From positions 2,604,001-2,668,000 of the forward strand of contig NC_092812.1 in NCBI RefSeq assembly GCF_040954645.1: 64,000 nucleotides of DNA. Reading direction: 5' to 3'. Positions 36,490 to 49,994 of the stretch are shown here, piece after piece. A program made the position numbers and the translations under genes. Under the pieces are notes generated by a model that saw only the letters and a program-made list of their open reading frames with translations, had not been told where the DNA came from and did no database searches. Each line of letters begins with the position of its first letter. Positions within the stretch are counted from its first letter, which is position 1. This DNA is from Diabrotica undecimpunctata (Eukaryota > Arthropoda > Insecta > Coleoptera > Chrysomelidae).

Positions 36490-38790
36490 TCGAATTGGGC
36501 TTCAGAATATCCTGGTAATATCTGTATCTGTAGAGTAGGGAGGGCGAGTTAGGTTTCACAGCACTTAGGCCACAATTGACCCATTGTGCATCCTCTCAGG
36601 GAGATGTCACCCTTAGCTCATTGTCCATCGTGCCATTTCTAGGAAGGTGGACTAGTCACCAGGAGACATCTCTCTTATGTGGGCTGGTGTGAGCCAGGAC
36701 TCGCCAAACGCGTACTCTCGTATTAACGATAACTCCGGTCATTCACATAGGACATGCTCTACAGTTTCGTCTTCTCGTTCACACTTCCTGCATAGAGGTG
36801 TGTCTGCTAGCCCCAGTGTGTGGAGGTGTTTGCTTAGTTGACAATGACCAGTTAAAAAAGCAACTGTCAAACGTAGGTTTTTCCTAGTCATTCCCAAGTA
36901 TTTCTTTGATGCTGACTCTTCAAGGTTAGTTAGTGTTACCCTGGCAAGTTAACTTCCTTGCCCTTCTTCACATCTTTTTACGGTTTGCGTATGGGGCTGA
37001 CGTTTGACAATTTCTGCGATTGTTGCAGTTGACCAACGAAAAAGATCCCCAGGTCCTAAGAGTCTTAGGCCTGCCGCCTTACTAGATAATTGGTCAGCAA
37101 TGCGGTTACCTTTATTCCTATTGTGTCCTTTAACCCACCTCAGGATGATGGTATTATCATCTGCTATACCTGCTATACCGCTTTGGGTTATCTCTTTTGG
37201 GGCTATGGAGATACCAGTCAGTTCTGTGTGAACTACGTTGGCATTTTTGCTCATATCCCACTTTATTCTTAGGTTTAGTGATCTGGAGTAGATCTGAGTC
37301 TTCTTTCATTTTGGAGCCATCGGTGTATATGGAATAGGCCTTTGCCACGTTTGTCTCCCTGTACTGTCTTGTTTCGATTTTGTAGGGTTTGTTAAAGACA
37401 AACTTTGGTTCAATTGAGTCGCAGCTTGCCTGTAGCAGTGGTAGCGCATCCAGCTCTCCCCGCCAGAAGCTCTCACCTTTTTCTTATTAATCATTGTTCT
37501 GGCGAGATGCCAGTCGTTTATTCAGAGTATGATTGCTTCTTCCATCCAGTTTGATGCTGTTGAGATACTAGAACCGGGAAAGTGTGTTTTCATCAGGACC
37601 TCAACACTTTCGCAATGTTTGGAAGTTGTGTTTCCATCTTCCTTCGTTAATATGCCGACATGCCAATGTGGGTCCTTTGAGAGCGCTTTTTGTAGGCTGG
37701 AAGCCTGCGGGAAATCTTTTCCCCGCAGAAGGTTCTCCAAGTAGCTCTTTGTCTTTGTCTGCACACTTTTTTAAACTCTGAGATTTGATTGATAAGAATC
37801 GCAATTCTCTTTAAGTTTGATGCGTTTTGCTCTATTAAAAGCTGTTCGTGCTATCTTCCTAAAGTGTTCCAATTCAGTGCACTACTAAGAGTTGGTTTTG
37901 CGACTTTCCTGGACCATCCTTATTGGACAGGATTTTTTATAAGGATAGCTTATTTTGTTTTGGATCGATACCGTATACTTTCCCAATTCTGTATTAGTTC
38001 CTGGAGTTAGAGCCTTTTCAATCCGCAGAGCATCTTCTAAGACTTGGTTGTAGGGTTCTATATCCGTACTCCTAGCGTCGCGCGATTTAATAAGGCTTTT
38101 TTCCAGACTAATATTATAGGTTAGCCAGCAGCGGTGATCAGACATATAGGTATCCTCCGATACCTGCCAGTTCTGAATTTTATTCGATATTTCAGATGTT
38201 GCCAGCGTGATATCTATGACTGTTTGACAACGAACATTAATATAGGTAGTTTCGGTGCCTCTATTTAACCCTCTATTTAAGATATATAAATATTTTCTAA
38301 TAATATAGTCATAAAGAGACTTACCTCGAGCGTTGTTATCTCTGCTGCCCCAGCCTAAGTGGTGGCTGGGGCAGCTGGGTATTATCGCAACCGATAATAA
38401 GTTCTACCTTCTGACTGAGACAATGGTCTACCAGATCTTCCTTTTCCTTTGTTGGTGATAGCGTGGGTAGGTAGACTGATGCTAGTATTAACTCTCTCTC
38501 TCTCTCTATTTTTGCCCTTTCCCCATGGACATTTTACTTTAACCGCAAATACGTCTGAGGTGCAAAACTGCACCATGGGGGAGGCTTTGATTTTTCTGGA
38601 AACATATATTGCTGTTCTCGGTTGTTGATTGCTTGGTAAGCTGTTTTGACCGTTTAGACTGCTAAGACCAGTTATTTTGGTCTTAGTTATCCAAGGTTCT
38701 TGGATTAGTGCTATTGAATCCTCCGTTACATCCAGGTGGCGACATAGTGTCGCCGTTGCCACCTTTTTGTGTTAAAGGTTGCATTGAATA
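36490..38790 (-). pseudogene. R1/LOA-like non-LTR retrotransposon relic: endonuclease, RNase H and tail, RT mostly deleted
   Basis: From ~38765 leftward: endonuclease start ATATLCRHLDV..SIALIQEPWI, then fragments to ~38150 (MSDHRCWLTYN with SDH). The pre-RT linker is at 38145-37522 (YKKSCPIRMVQESR, PHWHVGILTKEDG). Around 37510 it jumps directly to the post-RT region; the catalytic YxDD domain is not found. RNase H pieces: IYTDGSK (~37330) and LRWVKGHNRNKGNRIADQLS (~37150-37090). C-terminal tail with GHCQLSKHLHTLGLADTPLCRKC at ~36850-36780. Numerous frameshifts. The QEPW motif is characteristic of R1-group endonucleases; 3' end near 36490. Confidence 0.78.
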
Positions 38791-40424
38791 ATAGTATCCT
38801 TATTTTTTCCGACGTCCTTGCTCATCCTAATGATAAAAATGTGTATTCTTTAGAACTAGGCTACTTAATTTTCACTTAAAACCATGTGGATCTCTTAAAA
38901 CGTTGGAAACGCTGTTTTTCAAATCCCTTGCATTACAGCATACAACAAATCGGTGATTAAGTAACTTACCAAACAAAGACTACCAAATAATATTTTGAGA
39001 TTAAATTCACCTCTTAGCTCACGCGATTAAACACGCGATTTTTTTATGTGACACAGACTCCTTCAGGCAAGCGCCATATGTTTTGAGTGGTATGGACTTC
39101 TATAACAAGAACCTATGTGTTTCCTGCAGTGGATTTTTTGGGTACAATTAGTTATTAACAAATTCATGTCAAAAAAGGATAAATTTTCTCTCTTTTCGTC
39201 TTTCAGCAAAAATTAAAGCATTTGAAACAAATCTGAGAGTAAGAAACTTATAAGCCATATAAAAATCTTCAGAATGCTAACAGTCTAAAGTTAAGTATAT
39301 TATTTATTTATTACAAATTAATTTTGTTTGTAACAATGTTAGTCAGAAAATAGTTTAATTACAGTACCTAATTGTACGGATAGGAAATGAAAGAAGAAGA
39401 TCTATTCTACCAATTTTATTAAAAAAAAAAATGAGAATTCTCAATAGTGCAAAATCATTTTGAAAAATATGTCAATTTTTTGCTTATAAACAATAATTAG
39501 AATAAATTTTTAACCATTGCCTATAGGACATTTGTTTATATTTGGCAAGCTTTCATTTTTTTACAAAGTGAAAAAGTTATGCCAGGCAAATTGGGGACGA
39601 AGTTACTGTCTTTTTTTTATATCACAGCAGCTTTTTTTATAACAATTAATAAATCTAATTGGCGTTATTGAAAAAAAACCACAATTAAAAGTTTTAATGT
39701 GCCAAATTCGAAAAAGATTGCCTTTCAACGAAATCGTCGACAAAGCTTTAAAATGTGTCCTTAAAATCGGCTGGTTTTATAAATCGCAAGAGCGATGAGG
39801 GGGAAAGGAGCTGTTAACTGTAACTCTGGTTTTTGTTTATGGGTTTAGACGTTTCTTTGCTTAATTTGTATCTACTTTTTGCGTACATCACATCTTTTAT
39901 CAAGGGTAAGAAAAATTAATATAATTTTGCAAAATACGTTTTATTCATTAAAGTAAAGCCTAATTAAGGAAAACTACAGCAAAAAAATTTTCATGTATAT
40001 AACTAAAGAGAAAAACACTGGTGCGTATACGCACTACTGACTAAATTTGTTAAGATTGGTATTGCGAAAAAAATTGGCGTGTAAATGTACTTTCCACTTT
40101 TGGCACGTATAAACTGTATGATTATGATATACTCTCCAACGTCTACGCTTTTATTGCTTAAAAATAACGTGATCCAAATGATCTGTGCGAAGTTCATTTG
40201 GTACATTCACTGGAGCCGCTTGAGATTCTCTAATGTTGGTCAAAAGTCCCAAAGCTAAGTAAGATCTAAAGTTGATTTGCGACATTTTATCATCATTTGC
40301 TATATTATATATTTTCCACGAGTTGACAATAATATTGTCCAGTTGGCAATGGTTCAATGTAGTAATGAGTACTTATCAATGTAACTATTGAATTATCGTG
40401 TCATCTTACTAAAAAAAGAGTGTA
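38791..40424. other. No gene recognised
   Basis: AT-rich. Short frames at 40003-40357 resemble nothing known. No RNA gene or repeat family identified. Confidence 0.4.
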
Positions 40425-42613
<2,189 letters not shown>

Positions 42614-43990
42614 CGCTATCGTTTTAAGCTCTTTTCACGTTGCAGTCATTTAGCATCACCAAGAAATGCTATCATTTTCTATTTATAAGTCGTGTATGTT
42701 CGTTTAGTGCACCTTTGTAGGCTTCGCACCGTTGTCGATTTTTCAATAATCCGATTTTTTTATAAATTAAATTTTTTTACATCAAACCATCATTTTAACA
42801 TTGGGAGGTAAAATGACTGTATTTGGTATCATTTTAAAGCCAATAGATGTTGCCAGTGTTAATACTTAAATAATATTTGAAAACATAAAAATATCGATCG
42901 GTTTGGGTTCAAGTTCAAATGAAGACATTGAAACTACCTGCCGACCGGCTGGGGTCAACTAACAAGTTTTTTTATATCAATGTTCAGTTGTTATTCAATT
43001 TAGATATTTTTTCCCAGAGAGTTGTGTTGAGTTTAAGATAAATATTAGGTTTTTATGGGATTAGGTCAAAAATATTGGTTGTGATTGGGATTAGAATCAC
43101 ATTTTTAATTATCTAATGTTTAAAATTCTGATTTTCATTCAGGAAATCGTTCTCAAAAAACGTTTTTTGTACAAAACGTGTATACACATTTTTACATAAT
43201 TTGTACAATAAACAAGGTTAAATATTGGAAATCGTATCGTTAAATATTAGTTAATTAAAAATGTAATTTTCATCTCAATATCGACCAATAATTGTGGCTT
43301 AATCACATAAAAAAATAAGATTTGACTTTGACCATGCCGTAAGAAAGTAGTTCACGAACCTCGCTAAATAGTTTAAAAAAATCTTATACAGAAATTTAAA
43401 TTCTAAATAGTATGAGGGGTAGCCGACGAAAAATTCGTAAAGACGTACAGTTGATTTTGCTTTGTTTTTTTAAACAATCATAAATGGCAAAAAAATTTTT
43501 GCTTATAAAACGTTTTGTATACATTCTAAAGAAAAATAATTTAAATAAAAGTTGTAGACCATAAAAAGTTTTCTATGTAGAGAAATACCAAATTTAAATA
43601 CATAAATAATTGAGATAATTCCAAAAAACCATAAACTCTAAGATATTATGTTTGTAGTAATTTATAAATGTTAATAACTTTGTTTATTGACTAACGACAG
43701 GTAATATAGCTACTTGAAATCATGGCAATTGATGAGTTATTAAAGTGTGCTAAATATCAAGCAGATCAAAAAATATTTTACAATTTATTCAATTTGTTTA
43801 TCACAGAAAGCGATTATTTAAACAACTGTACTTGTCCAAACTCGTATGACTCTACAAGTATTTTGTAACTTGCAATCGATTCTTTGCGCTTTCAGTTTTA
43901 GGGTATATTAAAAAAACTTTTAACATATTATTAAATTTTTTTCCTTTTTTGTTTTTAGACCACTTATCGTTTTTTTAGTTTCTTTGACAA

Positions 43991-44476
43991 GTGAGGATTC
44001 GGTTATTTCTTCATATGGGCTATGAACAATTGTGTAGTCAAGTCAACACTATTATAGAAGTTACCCTTACTTTTTCAGTAGTCATGCAGACGGTTCATCT
44101 TAATTGTTCCCATATGGAACATAAGCCCGAGAAAAGTCTTAAATTCTGTTTGTGTTGTCTCTTTCCAAAACGCAATCCTCGATTTTTCTGAACGACTTTG
44201 TGCAAGTATTTCGTCAGAGTCACTTCCACAATTCATTTAATCTACATCGTCCTCGCCAGATGCTTCTAACAATGATTGTAATTCAGCAGTGGTCAATCTA
44301 CGTTTATCTTCACATCTAGCTTTTTTAGATGTCGAAGGCATATTATTTACATCCATTTCTTTATAAATACTCACTTTTACGGAGGTAATTAATAATAAAA
44401 ACGTTCTACTGGAAACTATCAACTTACGACTTCCAATACTATAAGGCCACTTGAGGCACAATACGTTTTTACTCAA
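43991..44476 (-). pseudogene. piggyBac-type transposase N-terminal piece, copy A
   Basis: Minus strand: an opening segment, then MDVNNMPSTSKKARCEDKR, LTTAELQSLLEASGEDDVD, a stop, GSDSDEILAQSRSEKSRIAF, and sequence matching FKTFLELMFHM...RLHDYW of copies C and D with small differences. Acidic N-terminus followed by FLELMxHM..I..N...DYW is the piggyBac pattern before the catalytic core. The Gln codon in AELQS is intact here but is TAA in the other two copies, so those share a later ancestor. No catalytic Asp is included. Confidence 0.65.
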
Positions 44477-44509
44477 TAATAGTTCCTGTATAAGTAAAAT
44501 TGTTTTTTA

Positions 44510-45115
44510 ATGTGCTTCATTGAAGCACACTAGATATATTTCAGTTTTGCAATCACATTCTTCAGAGTATGTTTTAACTTTTTTAACTTTTCTATCAGCC
44601 TTTCTACTAGTCAGGTTTCTTCTTAAAACTTTGTAACATCTTGTACACTTTCTTCTCTTTGTATTATCTACATCGCTTTGCCTTAAATGGTATTTTTGGG
44701 TGTAACTGGTCGTGAGGGTTACAAAATTTCTTTATTTGTAAATGCCTTCGCGAACTCCAGTCTGAACTCAAGGATAGGTTGTCGCTTTTTTTACGTTTTC
44801 TATTATTTGCCAACTAAGCATTGACTACTGCGGTATTAAATATTAATCCCATTGCCACTTTCCGGTACCACTTCAGCATTTTGCAGGCTTTGGTAAGAAG
44901 CCACTTGATCACTAAAATCAACACTCTTTTTCACCAAGTTATAATCGAGAATAGTTTGTGGTTTTAGTACTTGTGTATAATTTTTCTCTTCATTTGATTA
45001 AACCAAGATACAACTATTATGTTTAAATGTTGCAAGGATTAAAACTGGTCTTTTGTCGACCCATTTTATCACTCGTAAAATCAATAATGGGGTTAAGTTT
45101 CATCTAGAGTAACTG
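44510..45115 (-). pseudogene. piggyBac-type transposase C-terminal piece, copy A
   Basis: Minus-strand, broken frames: LDYNLVKKSVDFSDQVAS-like core end near 44950-44910, KWYRKVAMGLIFNTAVVNA near 44870-44820, and the terminal Cys-rich domain KCTRCYKVLRRN...KVKTYSEECDCKTEIYLVCFNEAH near 44660-44510. These are the last parts of a piggyBac transposase (DYN...DQ...Y, then the RING/PHD-like Cys cluster). It lies upstream, in reading direction, of the N-terminal piece, which is the reverse of the natural order. Confidence 0.65.
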
Positions 45116-45324
45116 GTTGCAACTTTTTTAATCGAGATTTTGGTTTTACATGTTTTTATAGTAAAACATCTGCACATGAATAATTCGTTTCTTGAACAAT
45201 GATTTCAATTCATCGACCAGTATTCTAAAATAAGGTGTTATTACGTCGTCCGGAATATTATAAACTGGTTCTATTTCATAAAGCATTGGAAATATGGTTT
45301 ACACTCTATATTATTATCTCCGTT

Positions 45325-46400
45325 AAATCCTATCATTTTACTCTCCATATGTGATGATTAGACCTATAGCACCGGAGATACGCAACTAAGGCTCTTTTGA
45401 CATAACATATATAGGAGCAAAGATATATACCTAAGGTTCTTTTGACGTGTTGATGTATTTGATTTCTACGTCGTAGTATTCTATTGGTTAAATGTTACCA
45501 TTTGAGGTACTGTACGTCACAATTGGACTAATAGGATCGAAGATACATAACTAAGGTCCTTTTGCCAGGCTACTTTATTTAATTTTTGTATCTCATTGTA
45601 TTCTATTAGTTTAATTCTATCATTTGAGGTACGAAACGTCACGATTGGACTAATGGGACCGCAGATACATAACTAAGGCTCTTTTGACAAGCTGATGTAT
45701 TTTATTTTTCTATCTTATTGTATTCGATTGGTTAAATCCTATCATTTGAGGTACTGTACGTCACGATTGGGCTACTAAAAACGAAGATACATAACTAAGG
45801 CCCTTTTAACATTTTGCTGTATTTGATTTCTATCTCATTGTATTCTATTAGTTAAATTATATCATTTGAGGTATCGTACGTCACGATTGGACTAATAGGA
45901 CCAAAGATACATAACTAAGGCCATTTTGACATGCTACTCCATTTAATTTTTATACCCTATTGTATTTTATTTGTTAAATCCTTTCATTTGAGGTACTGCA
46001 CATCATGATTGGAGAAATAGAACTAAAGATACACAACTAAGGCCCTTTTGACATTGTTCTGCATTTGATTTTTCTATTCCATTATATTCTTTATATTAAA
46101 TCCTATCATTAGAGGTACTATACGTCACGATTGGACTAATAGGACCGAAGATACGTGACTAGGGCCCTTTTGACATGGCTGTATTTAATTTTTTTATTTC
46201 ATTGTTTTCAATTCGTTAAATCCTGTCATTTGAGATACTGTACGTCACGATTGGACTTATAGAAACGAAGATATATAATTAAGGCCTTTTTGACATGCTG
46301 CTTTATTTGATTTTTCTGTGTTATTGTATTTTATTGGTTAAATCCTATCATTTGAGGGGCTGTACGTCGCGACTGGACCAATTGGAGCGAAGATACAATA
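45325..46400. repeat. Satellite array, ~121-bp unit, about nine copies
   Basis: Landmark TACGTCACGATTGGACTAAT plus GGACCGAAGATACATAACTA and AAGGCCCTTTTGACAT recurs; the CGTC within it falls at 45515, 45637, 45759, 45879, ~46001 (mutated), 46123, 46243 and 46365, i.e. spacing 120-122. A first, more diverged copy begins near 45345. Each unit ends with TTAAATCCTATCATTTGAGGTACTG. The array starts just after composite unit A. Copies differ by ~10-20%. Confidence 0.9.
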
Positions 46401-46464
46401 GGTAGTTGCAATATATCATAACCCGTTACTTTTAACCAAACATGATGCCAGAATGATTTGTGGA

Positions 46465-46505
<41 letters not shown>

Positions 46506-46926
46506 TTAAATTTACTATTTCGTTGTGGGTAATATTATATTCAACAGCGATGCCAAATTTCTGATGCTAAAATGATTGATAATGAAAGTGGGATATAAAT
46601 TTTCATGTATATAATGGCAGCGAGTAAACGGTAAAACCCTGAACTAAATATATATAATATTTTCACTGTACCATCATTTTAGACTCAAACATTTTCTGGA
46701 ATAAACTTGTATAACTCAGTAAGGGATAAAAAGAGAAAGCGGATATTTTAAAATATCAACACGGTATCAACACTCTAATCAATGAGATGGTTATAATTTT
46801 TGTAACAAGTACAGGAAAAAAGGTATTAAGGTCTTGTAAAGTAGCGTCGATATACAGATGCTACTTTGCAAGACGATGCTAAAGTGATGGTAAAAGCATA
46901 ATGTATGGATGCGAAAATGATAGTAG

Positions 46927-46930
<4 letters not shown>
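46401..46930. other. Unique spacer with short (TA)n (46469-46502) and motifs resembling the composite-unit end
   Basis: No gene. GATGCTAAAATGATTGATAATGAAAGTGGGAT (near 46562-46595), and GATGCGAAAATGATAGTAGGATG just before the next (TA)n (to 46930), resemble the end of the inverted composite unit (GATGCTAAATGACTGCAACG...GATAGTGGGATG). Diverged terminal sequence of older copies may therefore lie here. Confidence 0.4.

Positions 46931-46995
<65 letters not shown>
46931..46995. repeat. (TA)n microsatellite before composite unit copy B
   Basis: 65 bp of alternating T/A flanked by GGATG on the left and CATCCC on the right. Confidence 0.95.
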
Positions 46996-46998
<3 letters not shown>

Positions 46999-47210
46999 CC
47001 ACTATCGTTTTAAGCTCTTTTCACGTTGCAGTCATTTAGCATCACCAAGAAATGCTATCATTTTCTATTTATAAGTCGTGTATGTTCGTTTAGTGCACCT
47101 TTGTAGGCTTGGCACCGTTGTCGGTTTTTCAATAATCCGATTTTTTTAAAATTAAATTTTTTACATCAAACCATCATTTTAACATTGGGAGGTAAAATTA
47201 CTGTATTTGG
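46996..47210 (+). mobile_element. Composite unit copy B, first 215 bp only
   Basis: CATCCCACTATCGTTTTAAG through GGGAGGTAAAATTACTGTAT and TTGGT appears identical to the first ~215 bp of copy D (49991-50205). It then jumps to the far end of inverted copy C at 47206-47211, within a 5-bp shared TTGGT. Confidence 0.85.
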
Positions 47211-47324
47211 TCGATGAATTGAAATCATTGTTCAAGAAACGAATTATTCATGTGCAGATTTTTTACTCTAAAAACATGTAAAACTAAAATCTCGATTAAA
47301 AAAGTTGCAACCAGTTACTCTCGA

Positions 47325-47925
47325 TGAAATTTAACCCCATTATTGATTTTACGAGTGATAAAATGGGTCGACAAAAGACCAGTTTTAATCCCTGCAACAT
47401 TTAAACATAATAGTTGTATCTTGGTTTAATCAAATAAAAAGAAAAATTATACACAAGTACTAAAACCACAAATTATTCTCGATTATAACTTGGTGAAAAA
47501 TAGTATTGATTTTAGTGATCAAGTGGCTTCTTACCAAAGCCCAATACGCAAAATTCTGAAGTGGTACCGGAAAGTGGCAATGGAATTAATATTTAATACC
47601 GCAGTAGTCAATGCTTAGTTGCTAAATAATAGAAAACGTAAAAAAAGCGACAACCTATCCTTGAGTTCAGACTGGAGTTCGCGAAGGCATTTACAAATAA
47701 AGAAATGTTGTAACCCTCATGACCAGTTACACCCAAAAATACCATCTAAGGCAAAGCGATGTAGATAATACAAAGAGAAGAAAGTGTACAAGATGTTACA
47801 AAGTTTTAAGAAGAAGCATGACTAGTAGAAAGGCCGATAGAAAAGTTAAAAAAGTTAAAACATACTCTGAAGAATGTGATGGCAAAACTGAAATATATCT
47901 AGTGTGCTTCAATGAAGCACATTAA
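47325..47925 (+). pseudogene. piggyBac-type transposase C-terminal piece, copy C
   Basis: Plus-strand, broken frames: DYNLVKNSIDFSDQVASYQS near 47480-47540 and KWYRKVAMELIFNTAVVNA near 47560-47620. Then an open 68-codon frame 47719-47925 contains RRKCTRCYKVLRR...KVKTYSEECDGKTEIYLVCFNEAH ending in TAA. CxxC...C...CxxxH spacing fits the C-terminal Cys-rich domain of piggyBac transposases, which contributes to DNA binding. Followed 30 bp later by the N-terminal piece, an inverted order of parts. Confidence 0.7.
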
Positions 47926-47955
47926 AAAACAATTTTACTTATACAGGAACTATTA

Positions 47956-48430
47956 TTGAGTAAAAACGTATTGTGGCTCAAGTGGCCTTATAGTATTGGA
48001 AGTCGTAAGTTGATAGTTTCCAGTAGAACGTTTTTATTGTTAATTACCTCCGTAAAAGTGAGTTATAGTATTTATAAAGAAATGGATGTAAATAATATGC
48101 CTTCGACATCTAAAAAAGGTAGATGTGAACATAAACGTAGATTGACCACTGCTGAATTATAATCATTGTTAGAAGCATCGGGCGAGGACGATGTGGATTA
48201 AATGAATGGTGGAAGTGACTGACAAAATACTTGCACAAAGTCGTTCAGAAAAATCGAGGATTGCGTTTTGGAAAGAGACAACACAAACAGAATTTAAGAC
48301 TTTTCTCGAGCTTATGTTCCATATGGTGACAATTAAAATGAACCGTCTGCATGACTACTGGAAAAGTATAGGTAACTATAATAGTGTTGACTTGACTAGA
48401 CAATTGTTCATAGCCCATATGAAGAAATAA
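47956..48430 (+). pseudogene. piggyBac-type transposase N-terminal piece, copy C
   Basis: Contains MDVNNMPSTSKKGRCEHKR and LTTAEL, then TAA, SLLEASGEDDVD, TAA, and an open frame 48206-48430 with SEKSRIAFWKETTQTEFKTF, LELMFHM and RLHDYWKS. Two stops and the loss of six bases relative to copy A (GSDSDE region) disable it. No catalytic core follows; beyond 48430 the sequence becomes noncoding. Confidence 0.7.
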
Positions 48431-49906
48431 CCGAATCCTCACTTGTCAAAGAAACTAAAAAAAAACGTTAAGTGGTCTAAAAACTAAAAAGTCCCTTATT
48501 CAAACTGGTTTTTAATAAAAAATTTAATATGTTAAAAGTTTTTTTAATATACCCTAAAACTGAAAGCACAAAGAATCGATTGCAAGTTACAAAATACTTA
48601 TAGTCATACGAGTTTGGACAAGTACAGTTGTTTAAATAATTGCTTTCTGTGATAAACAAATTGAATAAATTGTAAAATATTTTTTGATCTGCTTGTTATT
48701 TAGCACACTTTAATAACTCATCAATTGCCATGATTTCAAGTAGCTATATTATTTGTCGTTAGTCACAAAACAAAGTTATTAACATTTATAAATTACCACA
48801 AACATATAATATCTTAGAGTTTATGGTTTTTTTGGAATTATCTCAATTATTTATGTATTTAAATTTGGTATTTCTCTACATAGAAAACTTTTTATGGTCT
48901 ACAACTTTTATTTAAATTATTTTTCTTTAGAATGTATACAAAACGTTTTATAAGCAAAATTTTTTATTTTGCCTTTTAAGATTGTTTAAGAAAATAAAGC
49001 AAAATCAACTGTACGTCTTTACGAATTTTTCGTCGGCTACCCCTCATACTATTTAGAATTTAAATTTCTGTAAGATTTTTTAAAACTATTTAGCGAGGTT
49101 CCGTTAATTACATTCTTATGGCATGGTCAAAGTCAAATATTATTTTTTTATGTGATTATGCCACAATTATTGGTCGATATTGAGATGAAAATTACATTTT
49201 TAATTAACTAATATTTAACGATACGATTTCCAATATTTAACCTTGTTTTATTGTACAAATTATGTAAAAATGTGTATACACATTTTGTACAAAAAACGTT
49301 TTTTGAGAACGATTTCGTGAATTGAAATCAAAATGTTAAACATTCAATAATTAAAAATGTGATTCTCATCCCAATCACAACCAATATTTTTGACCTAATC
49401 CCATAAAAATCTAATATTTATCTTAAACTATTCACTGATAGCTTCGATTAAACAGCTTGGAAATTGAAATATGTAAAATATTCCTCTACACAACTCTCTG
49501 GGAAAAAATATCTAAATTGAATAAATATAACAACTGAACGTTGATATAAAAAAACTAGTTGGTTGACCCCAGCCGGTTGGCAGGTAGTTTCAATGTCTTC
49601 ATTTGAACTTGACCCAAAACCGATCGATATTTTTATGTTTTCAAATATTATTTAAGTATTAACACTGCCAACATCTATTGGCTTTAAAATGATACCAAAT
49701 ACAGTAATTTTACCTCCCAATGTTAAAATGATGGTTTGATGTAAAAAATTTAATTTTAAAAAAATCGGATTATTGAAAAACCGACAACGGTGCCAAGCCT
49801 ACAAAGGTGCACTAAACGAACATACACGACTTATAAATAGAAAATGATAGCATTTCTTGGTGATGCTAAATGACTGCAACGTGAAAAGAGCTTAAAACGA
49901 TAGTGG

Positions 49907-49910
<4 letters not shown>

Positions 49911-49990
<80 letters not shown>
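49911..49990. repeat. (TA)40 at the centre of the palindrome
   Basis: 80 bp of perfect TA between GGGATG and CATCCC; symmetric centre of the inverted repeat. Confidence 0.97.

Positions 49991-49994
<4 letters not shown>

Larger units (their letters stand above)
42614..45313 (+). mobile_element. Composite piggyBac-derived repeat unit, copy A (~2.7 kb)
   Basis: Starts immediately after (TA)n with CCCGCTATCGTTTTAAGCTC and ends about GGTTTACACTCTATATT. The same unit, diverged by scattered substitutions and small indels, recurs at 47210-49910 (inverted) and 49991-52778. The first ~1.35 kb is noncoding. On the minus strand it carries an N-terminal piece (43991-44476) and a C-terminal piece (44510-45115) of a piggyBac-type transposase in permuted order. 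Copy A lacks some ~50-bp stretches present in the others (e.g. after AGAGAGTTGTGT). Confidence 0.75.
47210..49910 (-). mobile_element. Composite unit copy C, inverted: left arm of a ~2.7-kb palindrome
   Basis: Near-exact reverse complement of 49991-52690. Differences I could find: a 7-T versus 6-A run (48826 region versus 51068 region) and one A/G change near 48998. Ends at GGATG before the central (TA)40. Its left end is the junction with copy B, so the last ~90 bp of the unit present in copy D is lacking. Confidence 0.9.

Noticed and set aside
45325..46400. Possible CRISPR array because of regular ~121-bp spacing
   Set aside because: Units are continuous tandem copies without distinct spacers, in a eukaryotic context.
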